From Paracoccus sp. (in: a-proteobacteria) (lineage in GTDB: Bacteria > Pseudomonadota > Alphaproteobacteria > Rhodobacterales > Rhodobacteraceae): DNA of 64,000 nucleotides. The DNA is taken from the NCBI RefSeq assembly GCF_030538755.1, contig NZ_JAUNTJ010000006.1, forward strand, positions 82,951 through 146,950, given 5' to 3'. A model generated the notes under the pieces. The model saw only the letters and a program-made list of their open reading frames with translations, was not told where the DNA came from and did no database searches. Position numbers and translations under genes: made by a program. Positions 17,550 to 26,003 of the stretch are shown piece after piece (position 1 is the first letter of the stretch; every line of letters begins with the position of its first letter).

Positions 17550-18527
17550 ATGCTGACCGGCTATCATCATGTGACGGCCATTACAGCCGACCTGCGGGCC
17601 TGCCATGATTTCATGGCCGGGCTGCTGGGCCTGCGGCTGGTCAAGCGCAGCGTGAACGAGGACAGCGGCGGCCTGCATCTGTTTTACGGCGACGGGGCAG
17701 GGCGTGTGGGGGCTACGCTGTCGTTCTTTCACTGGAACAGCGCGCCGGAACAGCGCGGGACGAATGCCATCGTCCGGGTGGGCTTTCGCATTCCGCCGGA
17801 CAGTCTGGATTTCTGGGCCGCGCGCCTGGCGGGGGCGGGCTGTGCGGTGCGGGCGCAGGCTGTCGGTGCGTGGGATGCGCTGCTGTGTGACAGCCCCGAC
17901 GGGCTGCGGCTGGCGCTGATCGCGGACCCCTGCGGGCCGGCGGCTGTGGCGCATCGGGACTCATCCGTGCCGCCCGAACATCAGATTCGCGGGCTGGGGG
18001 CGGTTGCCCTGTCGGTGCATGACGCGGCGGGCAGTTGCTGGTTTCTGACCGGCCTGATGGGGATGCGGCAGGCCGGGGAATGGGATGACCCGGACGGGGC
18101 CGGGCGGGTCATGGCCTTTGTCATGCCGGGCGCGCCCCCCGGCCCCGCTGGCGAGGTGCATGTCATCGTGCAGCCAGACCTGCCCCCGGCGCGGCAGGGG
18201 GCGGGGGCGGTGCATCATCTGGCCTTTTGCGTGGACGATGCCGCCGCCGGGCTGGCCTGTCGGCAGCGGCTGATCGACCATGGCGTTCAGGTGGCCCCTC
18301 AGATCGACCGCCGCTATTTCCAGAGCATCTATTTCCGCGAACCCGGCGGCAATCTGCTGGAAATCGCCACCCGTGGCCCCGGATTCACCGTGGATGAGCC
18401 GCTGCCCGCTCTGGGCGGCAGGCTGATCCTGCCGCAGCGGCTGGAACACATGCGACCGCAGCTTGTGCAGGATATGCCGCTGCCCGAACCGCAGGGCACT
18501 GGAAATTGCGGGCAATCCGGTTCATAG
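17550..18527 (+). CDS. Ring-cleaving dioxygenase of the VOC superfamily (MhqO/MhqA-like)
   Basis: A 325-residue protein made of two glyoxalase/VOC modules. The first begins GYHHVTAITADL, giving a metal-binding histidine. The second contains VHHLAFCVDDA and ends with GGNLLEIATR, giving the other histidine and the glutamate. The order fits the hydroquinone-type ring-cleavage group that opens aromatic rings using Fe(II). Start at 17550 has GGGGGAC five bases upstream; the in-frame ATG at 17490 is rejected for lack of family sequence. The physiological substrate is not evident; the neighbours are not aromatic catabolic genes. Confidence 0.78.
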   Translation: MLTGYHHVTAITADLRACHDFMAGLLGLRLVKRSVNEDSGGLHLFYGDGAGRVGATLSFFHWNSAPEQRGTNAIVRVGFRIPPDSLDFWAARLAGAGCAVRAQAVGAWDALLCDSPDGLRLALIADPCGPAAVAHRDSSVPPEHQIRGLGAVALSVHDAAGSCWFLTGLMGMRQAGEWDDPDGAGRVMAFVMPGAPPGPAGEVHVIVQPDLPPARQGAGAVHHLAFCVDDAAAGLACRQRLIDHGVQVAPQIDRRYFQSIYFREPGGNLLEIATRGPGFTVDEPLPALGGRLILPQRLEHMRPQLVQDMPLPEPQGTGNCGQSGS

Positions 18528-18557
18528 GGGCGCGATATATCAGCAAGAGACCGCGTG

Positions 18558-19172
18558 ATGAGCATTCATCTTTATCAGGGCGACCTGCCCGACGATCTGG
18601 AGCTTGGCCCCAGCGTTGCCATCGACACCGAAACCATGGGCCTTGACCCGCGCCGCGACCGGCTGTGTCTGGTGCAGTTGTCCTCGGGCGATGGGCAGGC
18701 GCATCTGGTGCAGATCGCCCGCGGCCAGCACGAGGCGCCGAACCTGACCCGGATGCTGGTCAATCCTCAGGTGCTGAAGCTGTTCCACTTTGGCCGCTTT
18801 GACATCGCGGCGCTGGAAAATGCCTTTGGCGTGGTGACGGCTCCGGTCTGGTGCACCAAGATCGCGTCCAAGCTGGTGCGCACCTATACCGACCGGCACG
18901 GGCTGAAATATCTGCTGAACGAACTGGTCGAGGTGGATATTTCCAAGCAGCAGCAGACCAGCGACTGGGGCGCCGAGGAACTGTCGGATGCGCAGTTGGA
19001 ATATGCGGCATCCGATGTGCTGCATCTGCACAAGCTGAAGGATGTGCTGGAAGAACGCCTGAAGCGTGAAGGGCGGATGGGTCTGGCGCAGGCCTGTTTC
19101 GATTTTCTGCCTGCCCGCGCGCATCTGGATCTGTTGGGCTGGGGGGATGAAAAGGACATCTTCAGCCATTAA
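18558..19172 (+). CDS. Ribonuclease D-like 3'-5' exonuclease
   Basis: A 204-residue protein consisting only of the DEDDy exonuclease domain. Catalytic residues are visible: D and E in AIDTETMG near residue 25, D in FHFGRFDIAAL near 80, and the terminal Tyr/Asp in LEYAASDVLHLH near 153. Full-length RNase D (about 370 residues) has two HRDC domains; their absence is normal for the short alphaproteobacterial paralogue. It trims RNA 3' ends, including tRNA precursors. ATG at 18558 preferred over the adjacent GTG at 18555. Upstream of kdsD, separated by an interspersed repeat. Confidence 0.87.
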   Translation: MSIHLYQGDLPDDLELGPSVAIDTETMGLDPRRDRLCLVQLSSGDGQAHLVQIARGQHEAPNLTRMLVNPQVLKLFHFGRFDIAALENAFGVVTAPVWCTKIASKLVRTYTDRHGLKYLLNELVEVDISKQQQTSDWGAEELSDAQLEYAASDVLHLHKLKDVLEERLKREGRMGLAQACFDFLPARAHLDLLGWGDEKDIFSH

Positions 19173-19185
19173 TTTGACTGTCGGA

Positions 19186-19234
19186 CCGGGGGCCAGCCCC
19201 CGGGCCCCCGGGATATTTGCAAACGAAAGACGGG
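19186..19234. repeat. Intergenic repeat element, copy 1
   Basis: A GC hairpin-rich stretch (GGGGGCCAGCCCCCGGG) leads into GGATATTTGCAAACGAAAGA at 19211-19230 followed by CGGG. The same A/T-rich core occurs at 46250 and, more diverged, at 55636. The element fills most of the gap between the RNase D-like gene and kdsD and may function in mRNA end formation. Confidence 0.65.
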
Positions 19235-19240
19235 TCTGGT

Positions 19241-20188
19241 GTGAGCGGATATATCGAAACAGCGCGGCGGGTGATCGCGGTCGAGGCCGAGGGGCTGGCG
19301 CAACTGGCTGCCGGGCTGGATGCGTCCTTTGATCGTGCTGTCGACCTGATTCTGGGGGCCAGCGGTCGGGTGATCGTGTCGGGCATGGGGAAATCCGGCC
19401 ATATCGGGCGCAAGATCGCCGCCACGCTGGCCAGCACCGGCACGCCCGCGCAATTCGTTCATCCGGCCGAGGCCAGCCACGGCGATCTGGGCATGGTCAC
19501 GCAGGCCGATGTCGTCTTGATGCTGTCGAACAGCGGCGAAACGCCCGAGCTGGCGGATATGATCGCCCACACGCGGCGGTTCTCGATCCCGCTGATCGGC
19601 GTGGCCTCGCGGCCCGAATCGACGTTGCTGCGGCAGGCGGATGTGGCGCTGGTTCTGCCGCAGGCGGCCGAGGCCTGTGGCACCGGAATCGTGCCCACGA
19701 CATCGACCACCATGACGCTGGCGCTGGGCGATGCGTTGGCCGTTGCGCTGATGGAGCACCGGCAGTTCACCCCCGAACATTTCCGCACCTTCCATCCCGG
19801 CGGCAAGCTGGGCGCGCGGCTGGCCAAGGTGGGGGATCTGATGCACCGCGATATGCCGCTGGTGCCTGACGACGCGCCGATGGCCGATGCGTTGCTGACG
19901 ATCAGCCGCATGGGCTTTGGCGTGACGGGTGTGGTGGACGGGCAGGGGCGGCTGACCGGCATCATCACCGACGGCGACCTGCGCCGCCATATGGACGGGC
20001 TGCTGGATCGCCGCGCCGGGCAGGTGATGACCGCGAACCCGCGCAGCATCTCGCCCTCTGCCCTGGCCGAGGCGGCGCTGGCGGAAATGCAGGCGCGCAA
20101 GATCACCTGTCTGTTCGCGCTGGATGATGACGGGCGGCCGGCGGGCATTCTGCACATCCACGACTGTCTTCGTGCCGGGATGGTATGA
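19241..20188 (+). CDS. kdsD: Arabinose-5-phosphate isomerase KdsD/KpsF
   Basis: A 315-residue sugar isomerase that converts ribulose 5-phosphate to arabinose 5-phosphate, the first step to Kdo for LPS. The N-terminal SIS domain shows VIVSGMGKSGHIGRK, PAEASHGDLGM and LMLSNSGETPEL; two CBS domains follow from about residue 200. Start GTG at 19241; the in-frame TTG further upstream lies in the repeat element. Its stop overlaps the lptC start (ATGATG), so it heads the kdsD-lptC-lptA-lptB operon. Confidence 0.93.
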   Translation: MSGYIETARRVIAVEAEGLAQLAAGLDASFDRAVDLILGASGRVIVSGMGKSGHIGRKIAATLASTGTPAQFVHPAEASHGDLGMVTQADVVLMLSNSGETPELADMIAHTRRFSIPLIGVASRPESTLLRQADVALVLPQAAEACGTGIVPTTSTTMTLALGDALAVALMEHRQFTPEHFRTFHPGGKLGARLAKVGDLMHRDMPLVPDDAPMADALLTISRMGFGVTGVVDGQGRLTGIITDGDLRRHMDGLLDRRAGQVMTANPRSISPSALAEAALAEMQARKITCLFALDDDGRPAGILHIHDCLRAGMV

Positions 20189-20763
20189 TGAACCGCACGC
20201 GTATCGTTCGCTGGCTGCGTGTGCTGTTGCCGTTGCTGGCGCTGGCGATTCTGTCAACGCTGTTCCTGCTGGGCCGCAAGCCGGGGGTTGCGCCGAATAT
20301 CCCCTATGCGCAGGTCGATGCCGAGGATATGGCCCGCGACCCGCGCATCACCGCGCCGCATTATGCCGGGGTGACGCCGGATGGCGCGCAGATTTCGCTG
20401 AGCGCGGCCGAGGCTTCGACCGACCCGGCGGATGGCCGGCTGCGCAGTTTGCAGATGGACTGGCGCGCGCCCGGTGATGGCGGGCTGACCGCCAGTCTGG
20501 CTGCGCCTCTGGCCGAAACCAGCCCTGATTCCGTGCATCTGTCCGGCGGTGTGCAGATGCAGACCTCATCCGGCTGGCGGCTGACGGCGCCCGACATCAC
20601 CGCGATGATGACCGATGACCGGATCAGCGCCAGCGAAGGCGTGGCCGCCACCGCCCCCTTTGGCCGGATCGAGGCGGGGGCGATGGATCTGGTGCCCGAT
20701 GGTGCGGGCGCGGGCCATGTCTTGAACTTCACAGGCGGCGTGCGTCTGTTATACCAGCCCTGA
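20185..20763 (+). CDS. lptC: LPS export protein LptC
   Basis: A 192-residue bitopic protein with one N-terminal helix (about residues 10-30, VLLPLLALAILSTLFLLG) and a periplasmic beta-jellyroll (DPRITAPHYAGVTPDGAQISLSA). LptC receives lipopolysaccharide from the LptBFG ATPase complex and hands it to LptA. Start overlaps the kdsD stop; the ATG at 20188 is an equally good alternative. Position between kdsD and lptA supports the call despite low conservation of the family. Confidence 0.9.
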   Translation: MMNRTRIVRWLRVLLPLLALAILSTLFLLGRKPGVAPNIPYAQVDAEDMARDPRITAPHYAGVTPDGAQISLSAAEASTDPADGRLRSLQMDWRAPGDGGLTASLAAPLAETSPDSVHLSGGVQMQTSSGWRLTAPDITAMMTDDRISASEGVAATAPFGRIEAGAMDLVPDGAGAGHVLNFTGGVRLLYQP

Positions 20764-20789
20764 TCCCATCCGCGCACCCCGAGGTTGCC

Positions 20790-21284
20790 ATGTTCCGTGC
20801 CACATTGATCGCCCTGACCCTGACCGCCCTGCCCGCTGCGGCGCAGACCGTGGCTTTTGGCGGGATGCGCGCCGACATCAGCGCCCCGGTCGAGGTGTCG
20901 GCGGATTCGTTAAGCGTGAATCAGGCCGATGGCACGGCGTTGTTTCAGGGCAATGTCGTGATCGGGCAGGGCGAGATGCGGCTGTCGGCGCAAAGCGTGC
21001 GGGTCGAATATGCCGATGGCGCGGGTGCCGGCACGGACGGGCAGCGCCGCATCCGGGCGCTGGATGCGTCAGGCGGGGTGGTGCTGGTCAGCGGGCCGGA
21101 CGCCGCCGAGGCGAAATCGGCCCGATACGAGGTGGACAGCGGCATGGTGACGCTCAGCGGCGATGTGCTGCTGACCCAGGGCAGCAATGTCATGAGCGGG
21201 GATCGCATCGTCGTCAATCTGGCCGACGGCACCGCGCAGGCGCAGGGGCGTGTGCGGTCTGTGCTGCAACCGGGCCGCAACTGA
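20790..21284 (+). CDS. lptA: LPS transport periplasmic protein LptA
   Basis: A 164-residue OstA-type protein with a signal peptide (about residues 1-18, LIALTLTALPAAAQ). The repeating beta-jellyroll pattern is clear: VSADSLSVNQADGTALFQGNV, MRLSAQSVRVEYADGAG, KSARYEVDSGMVTLSGDV. It bridges the periplasm for LPS transport to LptD/E. Its stop overlaps the lptB ATG by one base. Confidence 0.92.
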   Translation: MFRATLIALTLTALPAAAQTVAFGGMRADISAPVEVSADSLSVNQADGTALFQGNVVIGQGEMRLSAQSVRVEYADGAGAGTDGQRRIRALDASGGVVLVSGPDAAEAKSARYEVDSGMVTLSGDVLLTQGSNVMSGDRIVVNLADGTAQAQGRVRSVLQPGRN

Positions 21285-22036
21285 TGGCGGGCACGGCGGC
21301 TGACCCCGGCGCTCAGGGGCTGCGTGTCCGCGCGCTGCGCAAATCATACCGCAACCGGCCGGTGATCCGCGATGTGTCGATGGATCTGGCCCGTGGCGAG
21401 GTGGTGGCCCTGCTGGGGCCGAACGGATCGGGCAAGACCACCTGCTTTTATTGCATCGCCGGGTTGGTGGCCGCCGATGCCGGGCAGGTGCTGATCGACG
21501 GGCATGATGCCACCGTGCTGCCGATGTTTCGCCGGGCGCGGCTGGGGATCGGCTATCTGCCGCAGGAAATGTCGATCTTTCGCGGGCTGACGGTCGAGCA
21601 GAACATCATGGCCGTGCTGGAGCTGTCGCAGCGCGACAGCCACCGCCGCCGCGACCGGCTTGAGGAATTGCTGGGCGATTTTTCCATCGCGCATCTGCGG
21701 CAGGCCCCGGCCATGGCGCTGTCCGGGGGTGAACGGCGGCGGGTGGAAATTGCGCGCTGTCTGGCCTCTAACCCGTCTTATCTGCTGCTGGACGAACCCT
21801 TTGCCGGGGTCGATCCGATTGCGGTGAACGAAATTCGCGGGCTGGTGCATGATCTGAAATCGCGCGGCATCGGCGTGCTGATTACCGACCATAACGTGCG
21901 CGAAACGCTGGGGATCGTGGACCGCGCCTATATTCTGCACGATGGCCATGTGCTGATGTCGGGCACCACCGATGAAATCGTTGCCGACCCGCGCGTGCGG
22001 CAGGTCTATCTGGGCGAAGGCTTTCGCATGGTCTGA
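21284..22036 (+). CDS. lptB: LPS export ABC transporter ATP-binding protein LptB
   Basis: A 250-residue ATPase. Walker A GPNGSGKTT near residue 45, signature ALSGGERRRVEIARCLA near 145, Walker B YLLLDEPFAGVDPIAV near 165. The YLPQEMSIFRGLTVEQN Q-loop region is diagnostic for LptB. It energises LPS extraction with LptF/LptG, encoded elsewhere. In many proteobacteria rpoN follows; here hpf follows directly. Confidence 0.95.
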   Translation: MAGTAADPGAQGLRVRALRKSYRNRPVIRDVSMDLARGEVVALLGPNGSGKTTCFYCIAGLVAADAGQVLIDGHDATVLPMFRRARLGIGYLPQEMSIFRGLTVEQNIMAVLELSQRDSHRRRDRLEELLGDFSIAHLRQAPAMALSGGERRRVEIARCLASNPSYLLLDEPFAGVDPIAVNEIRGLVHDLKSRGIGVLITDHNVRETLGIVDRAYILHDGHVLMSGTTDEIVADPRVRQVYLGEGFRMV

Positions 22037-22181
22037 TCGCGCAATGCCGCAATGCGGCATCTTGCTGCGATTGACAGCGAAACAATTCCGGCAGCAAACT
22101 GTTGGTATGGGGGCAATTTCCGCCCTCGCGCATCCGTCGCGCAGTCATTGGCCGTGTGGCGGCAACAAGAAAGGACCAACG

Positions 22182-22757
22182 ATGCGCTATACCATCAGCG
22201 GAAAACATCTGGATGTCGGCGATGCACTGACATCGCATGTGAAAACGGAACTGGGTGAGACGATCGACAAATATTCGCAGCGGCCGACCGATGCGACCAT
22301 CACCTTTTCCCGCGATGCGCATCAGTTCACCTGCGATGCCGTGGTGCATCTGTCCACCGGCCTGACCGTGCAGGCCAAAGGGTCCGCAGCCGAGGTCTAT
22401 GCCGCCTTCGAGGCGTGCCGCGAAAAGATGGACAAGCAGTTGCGCCGCTACAAGCGCCGCCTGAAGGATCACCACAAGGAACGGCAGACCCCGGTTGAGT
22501 TCGGGCAGGCAGGCATGTATGTGCTGGCCGCCGATGAGGATGAATGGGAATCGCAGGAAACCGGCCTGCAACCGATCATCATCGCCGAAATGGAAAGCCG
22601 TGTGCCCACCCTGTCGGTTGGCGATGCGGTGATGCAGATGGAACTGGCCGGCGCGCCGTTGCTGGTGTTCCGCAATGAAAAGCACGGTGGCGTTAACGTG
22701 GTCCACCGGCGCGAAGATGGAAACGTGGGGTGGATCGACCCCCGCAGTATGTCGTGA
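22182..22757 (+). CDS. hpf: Ribosome hibernation promoting factor, long form
   Basis: A 191-residue long HPF. The N-terminal S30AE domain (about residues 1-100: YTISGKHLDVGDALTSHV, TITFSRDAHQFTCDAVVHL) binds the 30S decoding region; the C-terminal domain (about 130-190, ending VVHRREDGNVGWIDPR) mediates 100S dimer formation. ATG at 22182 has AAGAAAGGA upstream; longer frames reach into lptB and are rejected. A 145-bp gap after lptB suggests its own promoter. Confidence 0.93.
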   Translation: MRYTISGKHLDVGDALTSHVKTELGETIDKYSQRPTDATITFSRDAHQFTCDAVVHLSTGLTVQAKGSAAEVYAAFEACREKMDKQLRRYKRRLKDHHKERQTPVEFGQAGMYVLAADEDEWESQETGLQPIIIAEMESRVPTLSVGDAVMQMELAGAPLLVFRNEKHGGVNVVHRREDGNVGWIDPRSMS

Positions 22758-22765
22758 TGTCCGGG

Positions 22766-22793
22766 CCGGGCGGCGGTCAGCCCCGCCGCCCGG
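22766..22793 (+). terminator. GC-rich hairpin between hpf and ptsN
   Basis: Perfect 11-bp stem (CCGGGCGGCGG with CCGCCGCCCGG), 6-nt loop, 8 bp after the hpf stop. No U tract, so it is more likely a stabilising or attenuating structure than a full stop. Confidence 0.5.
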
Positions 22794-22816
22794 ACGGCTT
22801 GAAAGATCAGGGAAAC

Positions 22817-23281
22817 ATGCAGATCAGCGAAATCCTGAAACCCGAGGCGGTCCGCTCGTTCAGTCAGATCGCCTCGAAAAAGCGGCTGTTTCAGGAACTG
22901 GCCGACCTAGCGGCCAGCGTTTACGGTCTGAACAGCGCCGAGGTTCTGGACGCGTTGCAGGAACGCGAAAGCCTGGGCGCGACCGGCGTGGGGCATGGCG
23001 TGGCCGTGCCGCACGCGCGGCTTCATGCGCTGGGCAAGGTCGTGGGCCTGTTCATCCGGCTGGACAAGCCGATGGATTTCGACGCCGTGGACCGTCAGCC
23101 CGTCGATCTGATCTTTGCCCTGCTGGCCCCACAAAGCACCGGCGTCGATCATCTCAAGGCGCTGGCGCTGGTGTCGCGGACGCTGCGCGACCCGGATCTG
23201 CGCGGCAAGCTGCGCGCCAATGACAGCCCGGTGGCGCTGCATGCCGTGCTGGCGGCGGCGCATGGCATCAAGGCGGCGTGA
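22817..23281 (+). CDS. ptsN: Nitrogen PTS regulatory protein EIIA(Ntr), PtsN
   Basis: A 154-residue EIIA domain of the fructose/mannitol type. The phosphorylated histidine lies in GVGHGVAVPHARL near residue 66. It is the terminal phosphoacceptor of the PTS-Ntr relay and regulates potassium, nitrogen and envelope functions. Start at 22817 with GGGAAAC upstream; an upstream in-frame ATG at 22730 overlaps hpf and is rejected. hpf-ptsN order is conserved in proteobacteria. Confidence 0.93.
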   Translation: MQISEILKPEAVRSFSQIASKKRLFQELADLAASVYGLNSAEVLDALQERESLGATGVGHGVAVPHARLHALGKVVGLFIRLDKPMDFDAVDRQPVDLIFALLAPQSTGVDHLKALALVSRTLRDPDLRGKLRANDSPVALHAVLAAAHGIKAA

Positions 23282-23387
23282 CCCGCCTGCGCCTTTGCGC
23301 ATAATTTGTGCAATTTGCGGAAAACCGCAATTCCGGCTTGGGCCTGCGGGCGATTCGGTCCTATCCTTTCGTGAAAGGAGGACCGCC

Positions 23388-23576
23388 ATGACCCGTCACA
23401 TCAGCGACCAGCACCGCGCCGCCAGCACCGCCCGCCTGCGCGAATTCACCCGGCAAGAGCGTCAGTCAGGGATGCACCCGGCCATTCAGATGCTGCGCAG
23501 CCGCCCGCAGACCCGTGCGGATGACGGGCGGAAAATGACGGAGTTTCTGCGCATTGCCCGTGGCCGCATGGCCTGA
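23388..23576 (+). CDS. Small basic hypothetical protein
   Basis: A 62-residue protein (MTRHISDQHRAASTARLREF at the start), rich in arginine and predicted helical, with no membrane segment. It is supported by a very strong ribosome site (AAAGGAGGA six bases before the ATG) and by flanking hairpins. No family recognised. It could be a nucleic-acid- or ribosome-associated peptide, but that is only suggested by charge. Confidence 0.55.
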   Translation: MTRHISDQHRAASTARLREFTRQERQSGMHPAIQMLRSRPQTRADDGRKMTEFLRIARGRMA

Positions 23577-23586
23577 GGCGGCAGAG

Positions 23587-23614
23587 GCATCGGCCGCGAT
23601 GATACGGCCGATGC
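23587..23614 (+). terminator. Hairpin after the small basic protein gene
   Basis: Perfect 10-bp stem (GCATCGGCCG with CGGCCGATGC), 8-nt loop, 10 bp beyond the stop codon. No U run follows. Confidence 0.55.
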
Positions 23615-23731
23615 AAGGGTTGAACTGGGCCGGCCCTGCGCTGGTTAACAGGATGCAATGACATGTCGGGGGGATAACGCATGGTGCGGCGGCCTATTCC
23701 CGCGCGCCGCGCATTTTTTGCGCGATATGAA

Positions 23732-23755
23732 AAAGCCCCGGCTGGCCGGGGCTTT
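23732..23755. terminator. Bidirectional Rho-independent terminator before ilvE end
   Basis: AAAGCCCCGG and CCGGGGCTTT form a 10-bp stem flanked by A and T runs on opposite sides, as needed to stop transcription from both directions. It lies 5 bp from the ilvE stop between convergent units. Confidence 0.85.
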
Positions 23756-23760
23756 CATGG

Positions 23761-24636
23761 TCAGCTACGGACCAGTTTTTCGTAATCTTCGGCAATGCCG
23801 CGGGTCAGGTCGCCGACGGTAAAGCGCCAGTCGCCGATTTCCGCGACCGGGGTGACTTCGGCGGCGGTGCCGGTCAGCCAGCATTCGGTAAAGCCCGACA
23901 GTTCCTCGGGCTTGATGCGGCGTTCATGGACGGTGATGCCCTTGTCGCGCAGCATCTGAATGACGGTCTGGCGGGTGATGCCGTTCAGAAAACGGTCGGC
24001 CTGCGGGGTATGAACCTCGCCATCCTTGACGAAAAAGATGTTCGCGCCGGTCGCTTCGGCCACATAACCTTCCCAATCCATGAACAGCGCGTCGGAACAG
24101 CCTTTTTCCTCGGCCGCGTGTTTCGACATGGTGCAGATCATGTAAAGACCGGCGGCCTTGGCGGCGGTCGGGATGGTTTCGGGCGAGGGGCGTTTCCATT
24201 TCGCCACGTCCAGTTTCGCGCCCTGCCATTTGGCGTCGCCGTAATAGCTGCCCCATTCCCAGGCCGCGATGGCCAGATGCACCGGGTTGCGCCGCGCCGA
24301 CACGCCCATATCCTGCCCCGAGCCACGCCACATCACCGCCCGCACATAGGCGTCGGTGAAACCGTTGGCCGCCAGCACCTGATCCTTGGCCGCGTCGATT
24401 TCTTCGGCACTATAGGGCGAGGTCATGTCCAGCAGCCGCGCCGATTCGATCAGCCGCAGCGAATGTTCGTGGCTTTTGAAGATTTTGCCGGAATAGCAGC
24501 GTTCGCCCTCGAACACGGAACTGGCATAGTGAAGCGCGTGGCTGAGGATGTGGACGTTGGCTGCGCGCCAGTCCACCAGCTTGCCGTCCATCCAGATCTT
24601 GCCGTCGCGATCATCATATGCAGCCGTCATCGCCAT
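23761..24636 (-). CDS. ilvE: Branched-chain amino acid aminotransferase
   Basis: A 291-residue PLP enzyme of fold class IV, catalysing the last step of Val/Leu/Ile synthesis. Family features: GKLVDWRAANVHILSHALHY near the start, FEGERCYSG, the PLP lysine probably in AAKAAGLYM, and GYVAEATGANIFF plus LNGITRQTVI later. Start 24636 (MAMTAA) is used; the ATG at 24630 is possible. It is divergent from petP and ends in a shared terminator. Confidence 0.92.
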   Translation of the reverse strand: MAMTAAYDDRDGKIWMDGKLVDWRAANVHILSHALHYASSVFEGERCYSGKIFKSHEHSLRLIESARLLDMTSPYSAEEIDAAKDQVLAANGFTDAYVRAVMWRGSGQDMGVSARRNPVHLAIAAWEWGSYYGDAKWQGAKLDVAKWKRPSPETIPTAAKAAGLYMICTMSKHAAEEKGCSDALFMDWEGYVAEATGANIFFVKDGEVHTPQADRFLNGITRQTVIQMLRDKGITVHERRIKPEELSGFTECWLTGTAAEVTPVAEIGDWRFTVGDLTRGIAEDYEKLVRS

Positions 24637-24653
24637 GCCCTCAAATTTTCCAA

Positions 24654-24735
24654 ATCTTGCGCAGATCGTTCAGAAACGTGAAAAATATTTCGCAAGATGG
24701 GTTGACGGCTATCTAACAAATTTTTGAAAGTCAAC
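24654..24735. promoter_or_regulatory. Divergent ilvE-petP promoter region with two inverted repeats
   Basis: The region is A/T-rich compared with its surroundings. ATCTTGCG (24654-24661) is exactly repeated in inverse as CGCAAGAT (24691-24698), and GTTGAC (24701-24706) pairs with GTCAAC (24730-24735). TTGACG at 24702 could be a -35 element for petP. MarR-family proteins often bind palindromes in their own promoter, so PetP autoregulation is plausible. Confidence 0.4.
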
Positions 24736-24766
24736 AACGCTGCCATATCAAAGGGAACCACAGCTG

Positions 24767-25279
24767 ATGCAGGACACAGCGCGGATCGCGGGTCTAGGTG
24801 GGGAAACGCTGCTTTTCCTGACCGACGACCAGTTGCGGCGGGGGATCGAGGCGATGTTTTTCGCCTATCGGGCGTTCACCGCCGACCCCGACATGATTCT
24901 GGGCGATCTGGGCTATGGCCGCGCGCATCACCGGGCGCTGCACTTTATCGGGCGCGATCAGGGGCTGACCGTGACGGCGCTGCTGGATGTGCTGGGCGTG
25001 ACCAAGCAATCGCTGAACCGGGTGCTGCGGACGCTGATCGAAGATGGTCTGGTGGACAGCCGCGTGGGCCGGCGCGACCGGCGCGAACGGCTGTTGCATC
25101 TGACCGACAAGGGCACCGCGCTGGAACGCCGCCTGTCCGAGGCGCAGCGGGGCCGGATGCGCGCGGCCTATCGCGCCGCCGGGCCGCAGGCGGTGGCGGG
25201 TTTTCGGCAGGTGCTTGAGGCAATGATGGACCCGGACACGCGGTCGCAGTATCAGTCGATGAAGGACACCACGGACTGA
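24767..25279 (+). CDS. petP: MarR-family transcriptional regulator PetP
   Basis: A 170-residue winged-helix regulator. The DNA-binding core is visible at about residues 65-105 (LLDVLGVTKQSLNRVLRTLI, then DGLVDSRVGRRDRRERLLHLT with the wing). Immediately followed (4 bp) by an OmpR-type response regulator, the petP-petR arrangement described in Rhodobacter capsulatus. The ligand is unknown. Confidence 0.85.
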   Translation: MQDTARIAGLGGETLLFLTDDQLRRGIEAMFFAYRAFTADPDMILGDLGYGRAHHRALHFIGRDQGLTVTALLDVLGVTKQSLNRVLRTLIEDGLVDSRVGRRDRRERLLHLTDKGTALERRLSEAQRGRMRAAYRAAGPQAVAGFRQVLEAMMDPDTRSQYQSMKDTTD

Positions 25280-25283
25280 CCCC

Positions 25284-26003
25284 ATGACCAGCGCCGCCCC
25301 GGCTGCCGATACGCATATCCTGATCGTCGATGATGACGAACGCATCCGCGCCCTGCTGCGGCGGTTTCTGGAACGGCACGGCTATTTCGTGACCGCCGCC
25401 CGCGATGCGGCGCAGGCGCGGCGGTTGCTGGGCGGGCTGGAATTCGACCTGATCGTGCTGGATGTGATGATGCCGGGCGAGGACGGCTTTTCCCTGACCC
25501 GCGATCTGCGCCGCCGGATCAGCACGCCCATCCTGCTGCTGACCGCCAAGGGCGAGACATCCGACCGCATCACCGGGCTGGAATCGGGGGCCGATGATTA
25601 TCTGGCCAAGCCGTTCGAGCCGCGCGAACTGTTGCTGCGTATTGCCGCGATCCTGCGCCGGATGCCCGCCGCCGAGGTTGCGCAGCCGAAATTTCTGACC
25701 ATGGGCGCGCTGCGCTATGACACCGAAAAGGGCGATCTGTGGTCGGGCGACACGCCGATCCGCCTGACCGGATCGGAAACCGCGCTGCTGCGGCGGCTGG
25801 CGGCCAGCCGGGGCCAGCCGGTCAGCCGCGCCGAACTGATCGAGGATCTGGGCCGGGGCGCCCCCGGTGACGAGGCCGAAAACAGCGAACGCGCCATCGA
25901 CGTTCAGATCACCCGCCTGCGCCGCAAGCTGGAACCCGACCCGCGCGAGCCTCGATTCCTGCAAACCGTGCGCGGCACCGGCTATATGCTGGTGGCCGAC
26001 TGA
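25284..26003 (+). CDS. petR: OmpR-family response regulator PetR
   Basis: A 239-residue response regulator: receiver domain (acidic pair in LIVDDDERIR, phosphoacceptor Asp in LIVLDVMMPG near residue 59, Lys in LAKPFEPRELL near 109) and a C-terminal winged helix (ERAIDVQITRLRRKLEPDP, FLQTVRGTGYML). In Rhodobacter capsulatus petR is essential and lacks an adjacent sensor; likewise no kinase gene is next to it here. Its stop overlaps the next start (TGATG). Confidence 0.9.
   Translation: MTSAAPAADTHILIVDDDERIRALLRRFLERHGYFVTAARDAAQARRLLGGLEFDLIVLDVMMPGEDGFSLTRDLRRRISTPILLLTAKGETSDRITGLESGADDYLAKPFEPRELLLRIAAILRRMPAAEVAQPKFLTMGALRYDTEKGDLWSGDTPIRLTGSETALLRRLAASRGQPVSRAELIEDLGRGAPGDEAENSERAIDVQITRLRRKLEPDPREPRFLQTVRGTGYMLVAD

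Noticed and set aside
22044-22060. 7-bp hairpin after lptB as terminator
   Set aside because: Short stem with a 3-nt loop and no U tract; too weak to list as a terminator.
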